The position numbers and the translations under genes were made by a program. A model generated the notes under the pieces. The model saw only the letters and a list, made by a program, of their open reading frames with translations. It made no database searches and was not told the DNA's origin. Shown here piece by piece: positions 1-8,630 of a stretch of DNA of 64,000 bases (position 1 is the first letter of the stretch; each line of letters begins with the position of its first letter). The DNA lies in NCBI GenBank assembly GCA_016712985.1, contig JADJQA010000006.1, forward strand, positions 1 through 64,000. Reading direction: 5' to 3'. The stretch comes from Sulfuritalea sp. Its GTDB lineage: Bacteria; Pseudomonadota; Gammaproteobacteria; Burkholderiales; Rhodocyclaceae.

Positions 1-91
1 GCTGACTTGGCTATCGCGCAGTCGATGCACGACTCCGGACCACCGAGGTCGACTGGAGTGCGGTTGAGAAACCGGTCCGAAATTGCGGCGC

Positions 92-1028
92 TCAGCCCAC
101 CCCGGCGCCATGCGCCTGCAGGTCGGCATGATAGCTGGAGCGCACCAGCGGCGCCGAGGCGGCGTGGGTGAAAACCCATCGCGGCGGCTTCGCGCGCGTA
201 CATCGCGAAGACATCGGGGTGCACGTAGCGCAGCACCGGCAGGTGATGGCCTGAAGGTGCGAGGTACTGGCCGATGGTTAGCATCTCGACGTCATGGGCG
301 CGCAGGTCACGCAGGGTGGCGAGGATTTCCTCGTCGGTTTCGCCCAGCCCCACCATCAGGCCCGACTTGGTTGGAATGCCCGGCTGGAGCGCCTTGAAGG
401 CCTTCAGCAGTTTCAGCGAATTTTCGTAGTCGGCACCGGGGCGCGCCTGCCTGTAGAGGCGCGGCACGGTTTCCAGGTTGTGGTTGAGCACGTCCGGCGG
501 CGTCGCCGCGAGTATGTCGAGCGCGATGTCGAGGCGCCCGCGAAAATCCGGCACCAGCACTTCGATCTTGGTTCCCGGCGAATACTCGCGCACTTTCGCT
601 ATGCAGTCGGCGAAGTGCCGGGCACCGCCGTCGCGCAGGTCGTCGCGGTCGACGCTGGTGATCACCACATAGTTGAGCTTCATCGCGGCGATGGTGCGCG
701 CAAGCTTTTCGGGCTCTTCCGCGTCGGGCGCCAGCGGCTTGCCGTGGCCGACATCGCAGAAGGGACAGCGACGGGTGCACAAGTCGCCGAGGATCATGAA
801 GGTCGCCGTGCCGTTGCCGAAGCATTCGCCGATGTTGGGGCAGGTGGCTTCCTCGCACACCGTATGCAATTTGTGTTCGCGCAGGATCTGCTTGATCTCG
901 CCGAAGCGCCCGGCGCTGCTGCCGGCCTTGACGCGGATCCAGTCCGGCTTCTTCAGCACGGTTTCGGCCGGCACCACCTTGATCGGAATGCGTGCGGTCT
1001 TGGCTTCGCCTTTTTGCTTGGTCGTCAT
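92..1028 (-). CDS. lipA: Lipoyl synthase (one frameshift)
   Basis: Radical-SAM enzyme that inserts two sulfurs into protein-bound octanoyl groups, finishing lipoate made by the LipB product encoded just upstream. The reading frame starts MTTKQKGEAK and shows both cluster motifs: auxiliary CEEATCPNIGEC and radical-SAM CTRRCPFC. Near the 3' end, around 168-174, one extra base breaks the frame: MGF should continue THAASAPL, and the expected ending YHADLQAHGAGVG lies in the next frame with a stop at 92-94. Corrected length is 311 residues, normal for the family. The ATG overlaps the lipB stop (ATGA), so the two are translationally coupled. The lesion is probably a sequencing error because the rest is fully conserved. 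Confidence 0.93.
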
Positions 1029-1636
1029 GGGGTCGATGGTTCCAGTTGCCGGGCCAGATTTTCGGCGAGCTCGTCGCCGACCTTCACTGTATCGCATTCG
1101 CCCGTCAGATCGCGCAGTTGCGTCACCGCCATGCCCTCGTAGCCGCAGGGGTTGATGGCGCTGTAGGGGGCCAGATCCATGGCGACGTTGAGCGAGACAC
1201 CGTGATAGCTGCAACCGCGCTTGATGCGCAGGCCGAGCGCGGCGATCTTGGCGCCGTCGACATAGACGCCGGGCGCACCGGCCAGGCGCGCCGCGCCAAC
1301 ACCGTAGCCGGCCAGCAGGTCGATCACCGCCTGCTCGATGCCTTGCACCAGCTCGCGTACTTTCAGCTCGCACCGCCGCAGATCGAGCAGCAGGTAGGCC
1401 ACGACCTGGCCGGGACCGTGGTAGGTGATCTGGCCGCCGCGATCGACCTGCACCACGGGGATGCCGATGTCCTTGAGCAGATGTTCCGGCCTGCCCGAGA
1501 GACCCTGGGTGAATACGGGCGGATGTTCGCAGAGCCACAGTTCGTCGGTCGTGTCGTCGTCACGCGCAGCGGTGAAATCCCGCATCGCGGCGAAGCTCGC
1601 CGGGTAATCGACGCGGCCGAGCCGCCTGATGATCAC
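1025..1636 (-). CDS. lipB: Octanoyl-[ACP]:protein octanoyltransferase
   Basis: Transfers octanoate from acyl carrier protein to lipoyl domains, the first step of lipoate assembly. The 203-residue product has the family signature GGQITYHGPGQ, the KIAALGLRIKRGCSYHG block with the active-site lysine, and the catalytic cysteine in NPCGYEG. The start is GTG at 1636 (reads MIIRRLGRVDYP). It overlaps lipA by four bases. A two-copy 110-bp tandem repeat lies directly upstream and runs up to the start codon. Confidence 0.96.
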   Translation of the reverse strand: MIIRRLGRVDYPASFAAMRDFTAARDDDTTDELWLCEHPPVFTQGLSGRPEHLLKDIGIPVVQVDRGGQITYHGPGQVVAYLLLDLRRCELKVRELVQGIEQAVIDLLAGYGVGAARLAGAPGVYVDGAKIAALGLRIKRGCSYHGVSLNVAMDLAPYSAINPCGYEGMAVTQLRDLTGECDTVKVGDELAENLARQLEPSTP

Positions 1637-1637
1637 C

Positions 1638-1858
1638 GCCTCGCCTTCGTACCGCCGTCGTCACTCGACGGATCGGCCTGTCGGCTCGCGGTGCCGTTCG
1701 CCAGGCGCGCATCCCCGCTTCGCGGGGCCCCTGCTTCGCCGCTCACAGCCTCGCCTCCGCGCCGTCCTTGCCACTCGACAGACCTTCCTGTCGGCTCGAA
1801 GTGCCGTTCGCCAGGCGCGCATCCCCGCTTCGCGGGGCTCCTGCTTTGCCGCTCACAG
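1638..1858. repeat. 110-bp tandem repeat, two copies
   Basis: Two head-to-tail copies (about 1638-1747 and 1748-1857) separate ybeD from lipB. Both contain the block gtgccgttcgccaggcgcgc followed by a GC-rich palindrome (ccccgcttcgcgggg) and end in gccgctcacag. The second copy ends on the stop codon of ybeD and the first abuts the start of lipB, so the duplicated unit looks like one intergenic spacer copied once. Copies differ at roughly ten scattered positions, so the event is not very recent. Confidence 0.85.
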
Positions 1859-2116
1859 CACTACTTTCACCATCGGGTGCGACGTGAGCTCGCGATACAG
1901 CGCGTCAAGCTGGTCCTGCGAGACCGCGCGTACCGTGCAGGTCAGCGACAGGTAGTTGCCGGCTTTCGAGGGGCGCATTTCCATCGACCTGGCGTCGAAG
2001 TCTGGCGCATGCTTGACCACAACCGTGGCGATGGTCTGAGCGAAACCCGCCGCGGCGGGGCCCATGATCTTCAGCGGGAAACCGCAGGGAAACTCCAGCA
2101 GGGTCGGCCGATTCAT
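1853..2116 (-). CDS. ybeD: YbeD/DUF493 family protein
   Basis: An 87-residue protein (MNRPTLLEFPCGFPLKIMG...) of the DUF493/YbeD family, a small ferredoxin-like fold that almost always sits between dacA and lipB in proteobacteria. Its biochemical role is not established; a regulatory (ACT-like) part in lipoate metabolism is only inferred from the fold and position. The ATG at 2116 overlaps the stop of the upstream aminotransferase gene (ATGA). Confidence 0.9.
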   Translation of the reverse strand: MNRPTLLEFPCGFPLKIMGPAAAGFAQTIATVVVKHAPDFDARSMEMRPSKAGNYLSLTCTVRAVSQDQLDALYRELTSHPMVKVVL

Positions 2117-3003
2117 CCGGGTGCCCGCATCACCGTGGCCTTGAATTCCTGGTACCAGGCGTACATCCGCGCGAACACCGACCCCGGCGTGCCTGCGGCG
2201 CCACCTGTCGCACCGGCTGCGGTACCGACGGCGCGGCCGTCGAGGCTGACAATGGGCAGCACTTCCTTGGTCGAGGAACACATCCACAACTCGTCGGCGG
2301 CACGGGTTTCGGCCTCGGTGATGTCGCGGACTTCATGCGGCAGGCCATGCCGCGCGGCCAGTTCGAGCACGACGTCATAGGTGATGCCTGGCAGCATCAG
2401 GTGGTTCTTGATCGGCGCCAGCAGCACGCCGTTCTTGACGACGAAGATCGAGGATGCGGAGCCTTCGGTGAGAAAGCCGTCGCGGAACAGCACTGTCTCC
2501 ACGCAGCCCGCGGCCACGGCGAACTGGCGCAGCAGGCAGTTGGCCACCAGCGAAGTGGTCTTCAGGTCGCAGCGCAGCCAGCGGATGTCGGCGGCGGATA
2601 CCACCGCGATGCCCTGTTCGCGCTGGCTGGCAGGCGGCGTGATCATCGGGTCGGCGAGCAGCATTATCGTGGGCGTGATCGCCTTCGGGAAAGCGTGGTT
2701 GCGCACCGCCATCGGTCCGCGCGTGACCTGGATATAGATCGACTGGTCGTCCCATTCGGCTTCGCGCGCCAGTTGCGTGACGAAGGCGATCCATTCCTCC
2801 AGGCGATGCGGATTCGCGAGCTGGATGCCATCGAGGCTTTGCTGGAGTCGGCCCAGGTGCTGTTCGAGGCGGAACGGCTGCCGCGAATACACCGGAACCA
2901 GCTCATACACGCCATCACCAAACAGGAAGCCGCGATCCATGACCGAAACGCGGGCCGTTTCCGCATCCAGCCACTCGCCGTTGAGAAAGATCCGCGCCGT
3001 CAC
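2113..3003 (-). CDS. Class IV aminotransferase (D-alanine aminotransferase type)
   Basis: PLP-dependent fold-type IV aminotransferase of 296 residues. It has VMDRGFLFGDGVYE near the N terminus, the probable PLP lysine in DLKTTSLVANCLLRQ, and the phosphate-binding stretch FLTEGSASSIFVV. Its place between dacA and ybeD-lipB is the usual one for betaproteobacterial D-amino-acid aminotransferases, which supply D-Ala/D-Glu for the wall; a branched-chain (IlvE-like) specificity cannot be excluded from sequence. GTG at 3003 is chosen because upstream codons fall in an intergenic repeat, whose G-rich end (gggagg) could act as the ribosome binding site. Confidence 0.88.
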   Translation of the reverse strand: MTARIFLNGEWLDAETARVSVMDRGFLFGDGVYELVPVYSRQPFRLEQHLGRLQQSLDGIQLANPHRLEEWIAFVTQLAREAEWDDQSIYIQVTRGPMAVRNHAFPKAITPTIMLLADPMITPPASQREQGIAVVSAADIRWLRCDLKTTSLVANCLLRQFAVAAGCVETVLFRDGFLTEGSASSIFVVKNGVLLAPIKNHLMLPGITYDVVLELAARHGLPHEVRDITEAETRAADELWMCSSTKEVLPIVSLDGRAVGTAAGATGGAAGTPGSVFARMYAWYQEFKATVMRAPG

Positions 3004-3008
3004 TGGAC

Positions 3009-3115
3009 AGCCCTCCCCCCAACCCCCTCCCCAAGGGAGGGGGTGACCACGGTTCGCCGCTGCGCGGCTCCGGGTTCTGACTTGCACCCATTCGGGCGGC
3101 CGTGCGGGGCGCTCA
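3009..3115 (-). repeat. G-tract palindromic intergenic repeat, copy 1
   Basis: A GC palindrome (ccccctccccaagggagggg) followed by a cgccgctgcgcggctccg hairpin and a gggcggcc block. The same arrangement recurs at about 8525-8630, 25099-25546, 29350-29450 and 58154-58264, always in the short gap between two co-directional genes of an operon. Confidence 0.8.
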
Positions 3116-4243
3116 CTTGAAATACAGCCGGATATCGTCCCACAGCCGCCCCAGAAAGCCGGCCAGCGGAACCGTGCTCTGCGCGACGACGGGATACTCG
3201 CCCCAGGGCTGGCCGCCCACCGCCAGCTTCAGTGTCCCGACCACGCTGCCGGCGACCACGGGGGCGATCAAGGGCTGCTGACTGACCAGTTGCACGGTGA
3301 CCTTGTCGGTCATGCCGCGCGGCACCGAGACCACGAAATCCTCGGCAAACCCCGCGCCGACGAGGTTTTGCACGCCCTTGAAGACCTTGAGCTGCGAAAC
3401 CGCCTGCCCCTTGTCGTAGAGCTTTACCGCCTCGAAGCCGGTGAAGCCCCAGTTGAGCAGATTCAGCGAATCCCGCGTACGGGCTTCGTCCGACGCGGTG
3501 CCGAGAACGACCGAGATCAACCGTCGCGGGCCGCGTTTGGCGGTGGCGATCAGGCAATAGCCGGCGGCACTGGAGTGCCCGGTCTTCAGCCCGTCGACTG
3601 TCGGGTCCGCCCACAGCAGGCGGTTGCGATTGTGCTGCAGGATGCCGTTGTAGGTGTATTCCCTGATCGCATGCAGCGCATGGGCTTCGGGATGGTCGCG
3701 GATCAGCGCGGCAGCAAGCCGGGCCATGTCGCGCGCCGTGGAATAGTGGTTCGGCGCCGGCCCTTCGAAGTAGCCGCTGGAATTGAGAAAATGCGTGTCC
3801 TTGAGGCCCATGCGCTGCGCCGTGCGGTTCATCATTTCGGCAAAGGCGTCCTCGCTGCCGCCGATGGCTTCCGCCAGCGCGACCGAGGCATCGTTGCCGG
3901 ACTGGATCACCATGCCCTTGTACAAATCGCCGACCAGGACCCCCTGGTTTACCGGGACGAAGCTGCGCGAGCCCTGGGTGCGCCAGGCGCGTTCCGAAAC
4001 CGTCACGGGCTGTTGCAGCGACAGGGTTTTGCGGGCGAGCGCGTCGGCAACCAGATAGGTGGTCATCACCTTGGTCAGCGAGGCCGGCTCCAGACGCAAG
4101 TCGGCCTCCTGCGCGGCCAGCACCTGGCCGGTGGCGTAGTCGATCAGGATCCAGGCCCGCGCACTCAGGTTCGGTACGGGGATCGGCTGGGCGTGGCTGG
4201 CCGCAAGGGGCAGCAGGGCAAGGAGGAGAACAATGAAGCGCAT
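3113..4243 (-). CDS. dacA: D-alanyl-D-alanine carboxypeptidase (PBP5/6 type)
   Basis: Periplasmic, C-terminally membrane-associated penicillin-binding protein that trims the terminal D-Ala from peptidoglycan stem peptides. The 376-residue product has a signal peptide (MRFIVLLLALLPLAASHAQP) and all three serine-peptidase motifs: SLTK in EPASLTKVMTTYL, SGN in VIQSGNDAS, and KTG in DGLKTGHSSA. The C-terminal third matches the PBP5_C domain. A TATAAT box lies about 30 bp upstream. Confidence 0.96.
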   Translation of the reverse strand: MRFIVLLLALLPLAASHAQPIPVPNLSARAWILIDYATGQVLAAQEADLRLEPASLTKVMTTYLVADALARKTLSLQQPVTVSERAWRTQGSRSFVPVNQGVLVGDLYKGMVIQSGNDASVALAEAIGGSEDAFAEMMNRTAQRMGLKDTHFLNSSGYFEGPAPNHYSTARDMARLAAALIRDHPEAHALHAIREYTYNGILQHNRNRLLWADPTVDGLKTGHSSAAGYCLIATAKRGPRRLISVVLGTASDEARTRDSLNLLNWGFTGFEAVKLYDKGQAVSQLKVFKGVQNLVGAGFAEDFVVSVPRGMTDKVTVQLVSQQPLIAPVVAGSVVGTLKLAVGGQPWGEYPVVAQSTVPLAGFLGRLWDDIRLYFK

Positions 4244-4272
4244 CAGGGAATCGACTCGGAAGAGGGGGTCGA

Positions 4273-4303
4273 ATTATATGTTCCCGACACCCGTGGCGGG
4301 AAC
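4273..4303 (-). promoter_or_regulatory. Putative dacA promoter with overlapping hairpin
   Basis: On the minus strand a perfect TATAAT (4273-4278) stands 30 bp before the dacA ATG with TTCCCG 18 bp further upstream. The region just upstream forms an inverted repeat GTTCCCG-N10-CGGGAAC (4280-4303) that covers the -35/spacer, so it may be an operator or a short attenuator. It would let dacA and downstream genes be transcribed apart from mreBCD. Confidence 0.5.
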
Positions 4304-4408
4304 GCCATGCACGCGGTAGTCGGTCGGCCCGCGCATCCGGTGGATCGTTCCATACCGTTTGCGGTGAGCCCAACGGAGTTCTTGGCATCGCGCCGGTGAA
4401 ACGAGCGA

Positions 4409-5347
4409 CTAGCGCTGCACGATGACCGGCGTCATGCCGAAGCCCTCGCTCAGGCGCCCGCCCGCCAAACGTGCCGCGGCGGCGTCCGGCCACGGCCCGA
4501 GCTGGACACGGAACAGCTTGCCGGCGGACTGGACCACCAGCTTCTCCGCCAGGCTCCCCAGTTCGCGCGCCAGCCGCGCCCGCAACGCCTCGGCGTTGTC
4601 GCGGTTGCCGAAGGCGCCCAACTGCAGGAAGTGCCCTCGCGCATCCTGTACCTGCGGCAGCGGCGGCGCAGGCTCCGCCGCCATCCGCGCGATCGGGTCG
4701 TCGACAAGCGTCGGCGCGGCACCGGCGAGCGTCTGTCCGGGCAGCACGCTTTCCACTTCGACCAGAGTACTGCCCTCGCCGATGTAACCGAGCTTCCAGG
4801 CCGCGGTCCACGAGAGGTCGATCAGCCGCCCGGCGTGGAAGGGCCCGCGGTCGTTGACGCGCACCACCACCGACTTGCCGTTGGCCGGATTGCTGACGCG
4901 AACGTAGGACGGAATCGGCAGCGTCGGATGGGCCGCCGTCATGCCGTACATGTCGTAGGGCTCGCCGCTGGAGGTCTTCTGCCCGTGAAACTTGCGTCCA
5001 TACCAACTGCCGACGCCACGCGCCCTGTAGGACCTGGCATCCAGCAACGGCACATAGTCACGCCCCAGCACCGAATACGGGTTGTTGGCGAAACGGTGCA
5101 GCGGTTCCGCCCTGGGCACCGCGTCGGGAATGGCATCGATGTCTTCCGGCGGGTTGTCGCCGGGCCCGTCGTCCTTGTAGAAGCCGCCGCTGTATTTGAT
5201 CGCGGGCGCAGGTTTCCTGACCGCGCTGCCAGGAGTCGGCGCCGGCGACACGGCGCCCGGAGTCTCCCCGCGGTCGATGACCGGGCGCGGCGCCTGCGTG
5301 CCGCAGGCGGCAAGCAACAGCGGCAGGAGCAGCGCGTAGCGATTCAT
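4409..5347 (-). CDS. rlpA: RlpA septal ring lytic transglycosylase (lipoprotein with SPOR domain)
   Basis: Outer-membrane lipoprotein acting on denuded septal glycan strands. The 312-residue product begins MNRYALLLPLLLAACGTQ with a lipobox (LLAAC). The double-psi beta-barrel follows with the RlpA hallmarks GVGSWYGRKFHGQKTSSGE and VRVNDRGPFHAGRLIDLS. The last ~75 residues are a SPOR domain (FLQLGAFGNRDNAEALRARL) for glycan binding. It follows rodA in the shape operon; a long inverted repeat fills the gap upstream. Confidence 0.94.
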   Translation of the reverse strand: MNRYALLLPLLLAACGTQAPRPVIDRGETPGAVSPAPTPGSAVRKPAPAIKYSGGFYKDDGPGDNPPEDIDAIPDAVPRAEPLHRFANNPYSVLGRDYVPLLDARSYRARGVGSWYGRKFHGQKTSSGEPYDMYGMTAAHPTLPIPSYVRVSNPANGKSVVVRVNDRGPFHAGRLIDLSWTAAWKLGYIGEGSTLVEVESVLPGQTLAGAAPTLVDDPIARMAAEPAPPLPQVQDARGHFLQLGAFGNRDNAEALRARLARELGSLAEKLVVQSAGKLFRVQLGPWPDAAAARLAGGRLSEGFGMTPVIVQR

Positions 5348-5376
5348 CCCGCACGGCGGGGATGCAAGCTCTTTCA

Positions 5377-5474
5377 ACGCAGAGGACGCAGAGGCGCAGA
5401 GCGCGCAGAGGAAATCCGAGAATTCAACCAGTGAACGAACGGCTTTGATCTCTGCGCCTCTGCGTCCTCTGCGT
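5377..5474. repeat. Perfect 25-bp inverted repeat, 48-bp loop
   Basis: Arms 5377-5401 and 5450-5474 are exact reverse complements built on the unit cgcagaggacgcagaggcgc. The arm is internally repetitive (gcagagg steps). It lies between rodA and rlpA and would make a large hairpin in the operon transcript. Similar 'acgcagagg' repeats are dispersed in many bacterial genomes; a transcript-processing or transposon-derived role is inference. Confidence 0.9.
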
Positions 5475-5505
5475 CGAGAGCGGTTAACCAACGTTGTATC
5501 CACTC

Positions 5506-6615
5506 TCATTTCTGCACCAGCATCCGGTGTCCGTGAATCGACATCAGTATGCCGATGCCGATGAACAGCGTCACCATGGCCGTCCCGCCATAGCTGATCA
5601 GCGGCAGCGGCACGCCGACCACCGGCAGGATGCCCGAGACCATGCCCATGTTGACGAAGGCGTAGGTGAAGAAAATCATCGTCACCGCGCCGGCCAGCAG
5701 ACGCGAAAACAGTGTGGCCGCGCTGGCGGCGATCATCAGTCCGCGACCGATCAGCAGCGCGTAGATGGCGAGCAGCACGAGGTTGCCGAACAGGCCGAAT
5801 TCCTCGGAAAACACCGCGAAGATGAAATCGGTATGCCGTTCGGGTATGAATTCGAGTTGCGCCTGGGTACCGGCCCGCCAGCCCTTGCCGAAGATCCCCC
5901 CGGAGCCGATGGCGATGGTCGACTGGATGATGTGGAAGCCCTTGCCCAGGGGGTCCTTTTCGGGGTCGAACAGGGTGATGATGCGATTCCTCTGGTAATC
6001 GTGCAGCAGGTTCCACGCCAGTGGCGCAGCCGCCGTTGCCGAGACGGCCATGCCGAGGATGATCTTCCATGACAGTCCGGCGAAGAAGATCACATAGAAG
6101 CCCGCCGCCAGCACCAGGATCGCCGTGCCCAGATCCGGCTGACGCGCGATGAGTGCTATCGGCAACAGCAACAGTCCGGCAGCGACGCCATAGTCGCGCA
6201 GGCGCAGCATGCCTTCGCGCTTCTGGAAAAACCAGGCAAGCAGCAGCGGCACGGCGATCTTCATCAGTTCGGAGGGCTGCACACGGATGAAGCCAAGGTT
6301 GAGCCAGCGCCGGGCGCCCTTCGACACGTCGCCGAAAAGTGCCACGGCGACCAGCAGCAGCAGGCCGAACAAATACACCGGCAGCGCCAGGTGCATCAGG
6401 CGCTGCGGCGGCACCTGCGCCAGAACGCGCATCACGACCAGCGCGATGCCAACATTGATCAATTGCGCATTCAGTCGCTCCGGCGCGGCGCTGCCCATCA
6501 CGCCAATCGCCATCAGCAGCAGCAGTCCGGCGATCAGCATCAGCGGCGGATCGATCGGTGCGACCAGTCGCCGCACCTGTTCGCGAAACATGGCAAGGTT
6601 CATCCCGGGGTTCAT
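5506..6615 (-). CDS. rodA: Peptidoglycan glycosyltransferase RodA
   Basis: SEDS-family polytopic membrane protein that polymerises glycan strands for cell elongation with PBP2. The 369-residue product has about ten membrane spans and the conserved segments RRWLNLGFIRVQPSELMKIA, HIIQSTIAIGSGGIFGKGW, FIPERHTDFIFAVFSEEFG and ILPVVGVPLPLISYGGT. The chosen ATG (MNPGMNLAMF) overlaps the mrdA stop as ATGA; a second ATG four codons later is possible. Confidence 0.96.
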   Translation of the reverse strand: MNPGMNLAMFREQVRRLVAPIDPPLMLIAGLLLLMAIGVMGSAAPERLNAQLINVGIALVVMRVLAQVPPQRLMHLALPVYLFGLLLLVAVALFGDVSKGARRWLNLGFIRVQPSELMKIAVPLLLAWFFQKREGMLRLRDYGVAAGLLLLPIALIARQPDLGTAILVLAAGFYVIFFAGLSWKIILGMAVSATAAAPLAWNLLHDYQRNRIITLFDPEKDPLGKGFHIIQSTIAIGSGGIFGKGWRAGTQAQLEFIPERHTDFIFAVFSEEFGLFGNLVLLAIYALLIGRGLMIAASAATLFSRLLAGAVTMIFFTYAFVNMGMVSGILPVVGVPLPLISYGGTAMVTLFIGIGILMSIHGHRMLVQK

Positions 6616-8513
6616 TCCTCGCCGTCCTCGTCCGCCTCGGCGGCGGCCTCATCGACCGGAGCCGCCCCCTTGGGCCGTTTTCCCAGCAGGTAGTAGTCGA
6701 GCACCTGGCGCGCGATCGGGGCTGCGGCCTGGGCGCCGAAGCCGCCGTTTTCGACCAGCACGGCCAAGGCGATCCTGGGATCGTCGGCGGGAGCGAAAGC
6801 GATGAACAGGGCATGGTCGCGCAGCTCCTTCTTGACCGCTGAGGCCCTGTACTCCGCGCCTTTGAGCGAATACACCTGGGCAGTGCCGGTCTTGCCCGCG
6901 GAGACGTATCCGGCGCCGGCAAAGGCGCGCGCGCCGGTGCCTTCCTTGTTGACGCCGACCATCGCATTCCTGATCACCTCGACATGTTCCGGCCTGAGCC
7001 CGATGTCGCGTATGGGCTTCGGCTCAATCATGGTTTGCTTGCCGGTCCGGGTGTCGACAATGAACTTCACCAGATGCGGTCGAAACACCACGCCCTTGTT
7101 GGCCACGATCGCCGTGGCCTGCGCCAACTGGATCGGCGTGTAGGCGTTGTAACCCTGGCCGATGCCGATGGAGATCGTTTCCCCGGCATACCATTTCTGT
7201 TGCTCCGGCTTCCTGAAGCGCTTCTTCTTCCACGCCTGCGATGGCAGGACGCCTTCCGATTCGCCTTCGATATCGATGCCGGTACGGCTGCCGAAACCGA
7301 GCTTGCCCATGAAGCTGGAGATGTTGTCGATACCCATGTCGTTGGCCAGCATGTAGTAGTAGGTATCGCACGAAGCCACGATGGACTTATACATATCCAC
7401 CATGCCGTGGCCGCCCTTCTTGTCGTCGCGGAAATGATGGCCGCCGAAGTTGTAGTAGCCCGGATCGGAGATGGCCTGTTCCGGCCGGCGCTTGCCCAGT
7501 TCCAGCGCGCCCAGGGCCATGAAGGGCTTGAAGGTCGATCCGGGCGGATAAGCCCCATTCAGGGCGCGGTTGACCATCGGCTTGTCGGGCGATTCGTTGA
7601 GTTCCTTCCAGCTCTGCGTGTCGATGCCATCGACGAACAGGTTGGGGTCGTAGTTGGGCATCGCCACCAGCGCCAGAATGCCGCCGGTTGCCGGCTCGAT
7701 GGCGATCAAGGCGCCTTTGCGGTCGCCAAAGGCCTGTTCGACGATGCGCTGCAACCCGGCGTCAACGGTCAACGTCAGGTTGTTGCCGGCCACCGGCGCG
7801 GTACGTGCCAGCGTGCGCACCGCGCGGCCGCCGGCATCGACTTCGACCTTTTCAAAGCCGGTGGTGCCGTGCAGTTCGAACTCGTAGCGCTGTTCCAGTC
7901 CGGTCTTGCCGAAATGCTCGGTGCCGCGATAATTCGCGTCCTGCTCCATTTCCTCGATCTTTTCCAGATCGCGATCAGTGACGCGCCCGATGTAGCCCAG
8001 CAGGTGCGAGGCGAAGGCGCCGCCGGGATACTGGCGGAAAAGGCGCGCCTTGATCTCCACACCGGGGAAACGGTAGCGATGGGCAATGAACGTCGCTACC
8101 TCCGCGTCCGTGAGCCGGGTTCTGATCGGCAAGGACTCGAAGTTGCGGCTCTCGTCGAGCAGTTTCCTGAAGCGCTTGCGGTCCTTGGGCTGGATGTCGA
8201 TGATGCCCGCCAGGCCATCGATGAGCTGTTCCAGATCAGTTGCCCTGGAGGGGGTGATTTCCAGCGTGTAGGCCGAGTAGTTGCGCGCCAGCACCTCGCC
8301 ATTGCGGTCAACGATCAGGCCCCGGTTGGGCAGGATGGGCACCAGCGAAATGCGGTTGTCTTCGGCGCGGGTCTGGTAGTAGTCGTGCTGGACGACCTGC
8401 AGCCAGATGAAACGAACGAACAACAGGGTGAAGCAAAGCAGGACGAACCCGCCCGCGACGGCCAGCCGCGAACGGAAGCGCTCGAGTTCTTCCTCGGGAT
8501 TCTTGAATTCCAT
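6612..8513 (-). CDS. mrdA: Penicillin-binding protein 2 (elongasome transpeptidase)
   Basis: Cross-links peptidoglycan in the side wall together with RodA. The 633-residue protein has one N-terminal membrane span (FVLLCFTLLFVRFIWLQVV), a pedestal domain, and a transpeptidase domain with STFK in PPGSTFKPF, SCD in IVASCDTYYY, and KTG in SAGKTGTAQV. The C terminus is acidic (ending EADEDGEE). It overlaps rodA by four bases and is separated from mreD by a 116-bp repeat-bearing gap. Confidence 0.97.
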   Translation of the reverse strand: MEFKNPEEELERFRSRLAVAGGFVLLCFTLLFVRFIWLQVVQHDYYQTRAEDNRISLVPILPNRGLIVDRNGEVLARNYSAYTLEITPSRATDLEQLIDGLAGIIDIQPKDRKRFRKLLDESRNFESLPIRTRLTDAEVATFIAHRYRFPGVEIKARLFRQYPGGAFASHLLGYIGRVTDRDLEKIEEMEQDANYRGTEHFGKTGLEQRYEFELHGTTGFEKVEVDAGGRAVRTLARTAPVAGNNLTLTVDAGLQRIVEQAFGDRKGALIAIEPATGGILALVAMPNYDPNLFVDGIDTQSWKELNESPDKPMVNRALNGAYPPGSTFKPFMALGALELGKRRPEQAISDPGYYNFGGHHFRDDKKGGHGMVDMYKSIVASCDTYYYMLANDMGIDNISSFMGKLGFGSRTGIDIEGESEGVLPSQAWKKKRFRKPEQQKWYAGETISIGIGQGYNAYTPIQLAQATAIVANKGVVFRPHLVKFIVDTRTGKQTMIEPKPIRDIGLRPEHVEVIRNAMVGVNKEGTGARAFAGAGYVSAGKTGTAQVYSLKGAEYRASAVKKELRDHALFIAFAPADDPRIALAVLVENGGFGAQAAAPIARQVLDYYLLGKRPKGAAPVDEAAAEADEDGEE

Positions 8514-8524
8514 TAGGTCGCGCC

Positions 8525-8630
8525 GGCGATGGGCCGCCCCGAGCCGGCGCCAGCCTGAAACACGGAGGCGCCGCGAGGCGCCGAACTTGCGTCACCCCCT
8601 TCTCTTGGGAAGGGGCGGGGGGAAGGCTCT
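8525..8630 (+). repeat. G-tract palindromic intergenic repeat, copy 2 (reverse orientation)
   Basis: Contains gggccgcccc, a gaggcgccgcgaggcgcc hairpin and tcacccccttctcttgggaag followed by gcggggggaagg. Compared with the copies near 3.0 and 25.1 kb it is inverted relative to the flanking genes (mreD, mrdA), so it cannot simply be serving as a shared ribosome binding site. Confidence 0.7.

Noticed and set aside
1..91. Short stretch before the lipA end at the window edge
   Set aside because: It shows no coding frame, tRNA or clear terminator, so nothing is called.
1853..2287. Longer 144-codon version of ybeD
   Set aside because: Residues before MNRPTLLEF overlap the aminotransferase gene out of frame and match no family; the ATG at 2116 with ATGA coupling is the better start.
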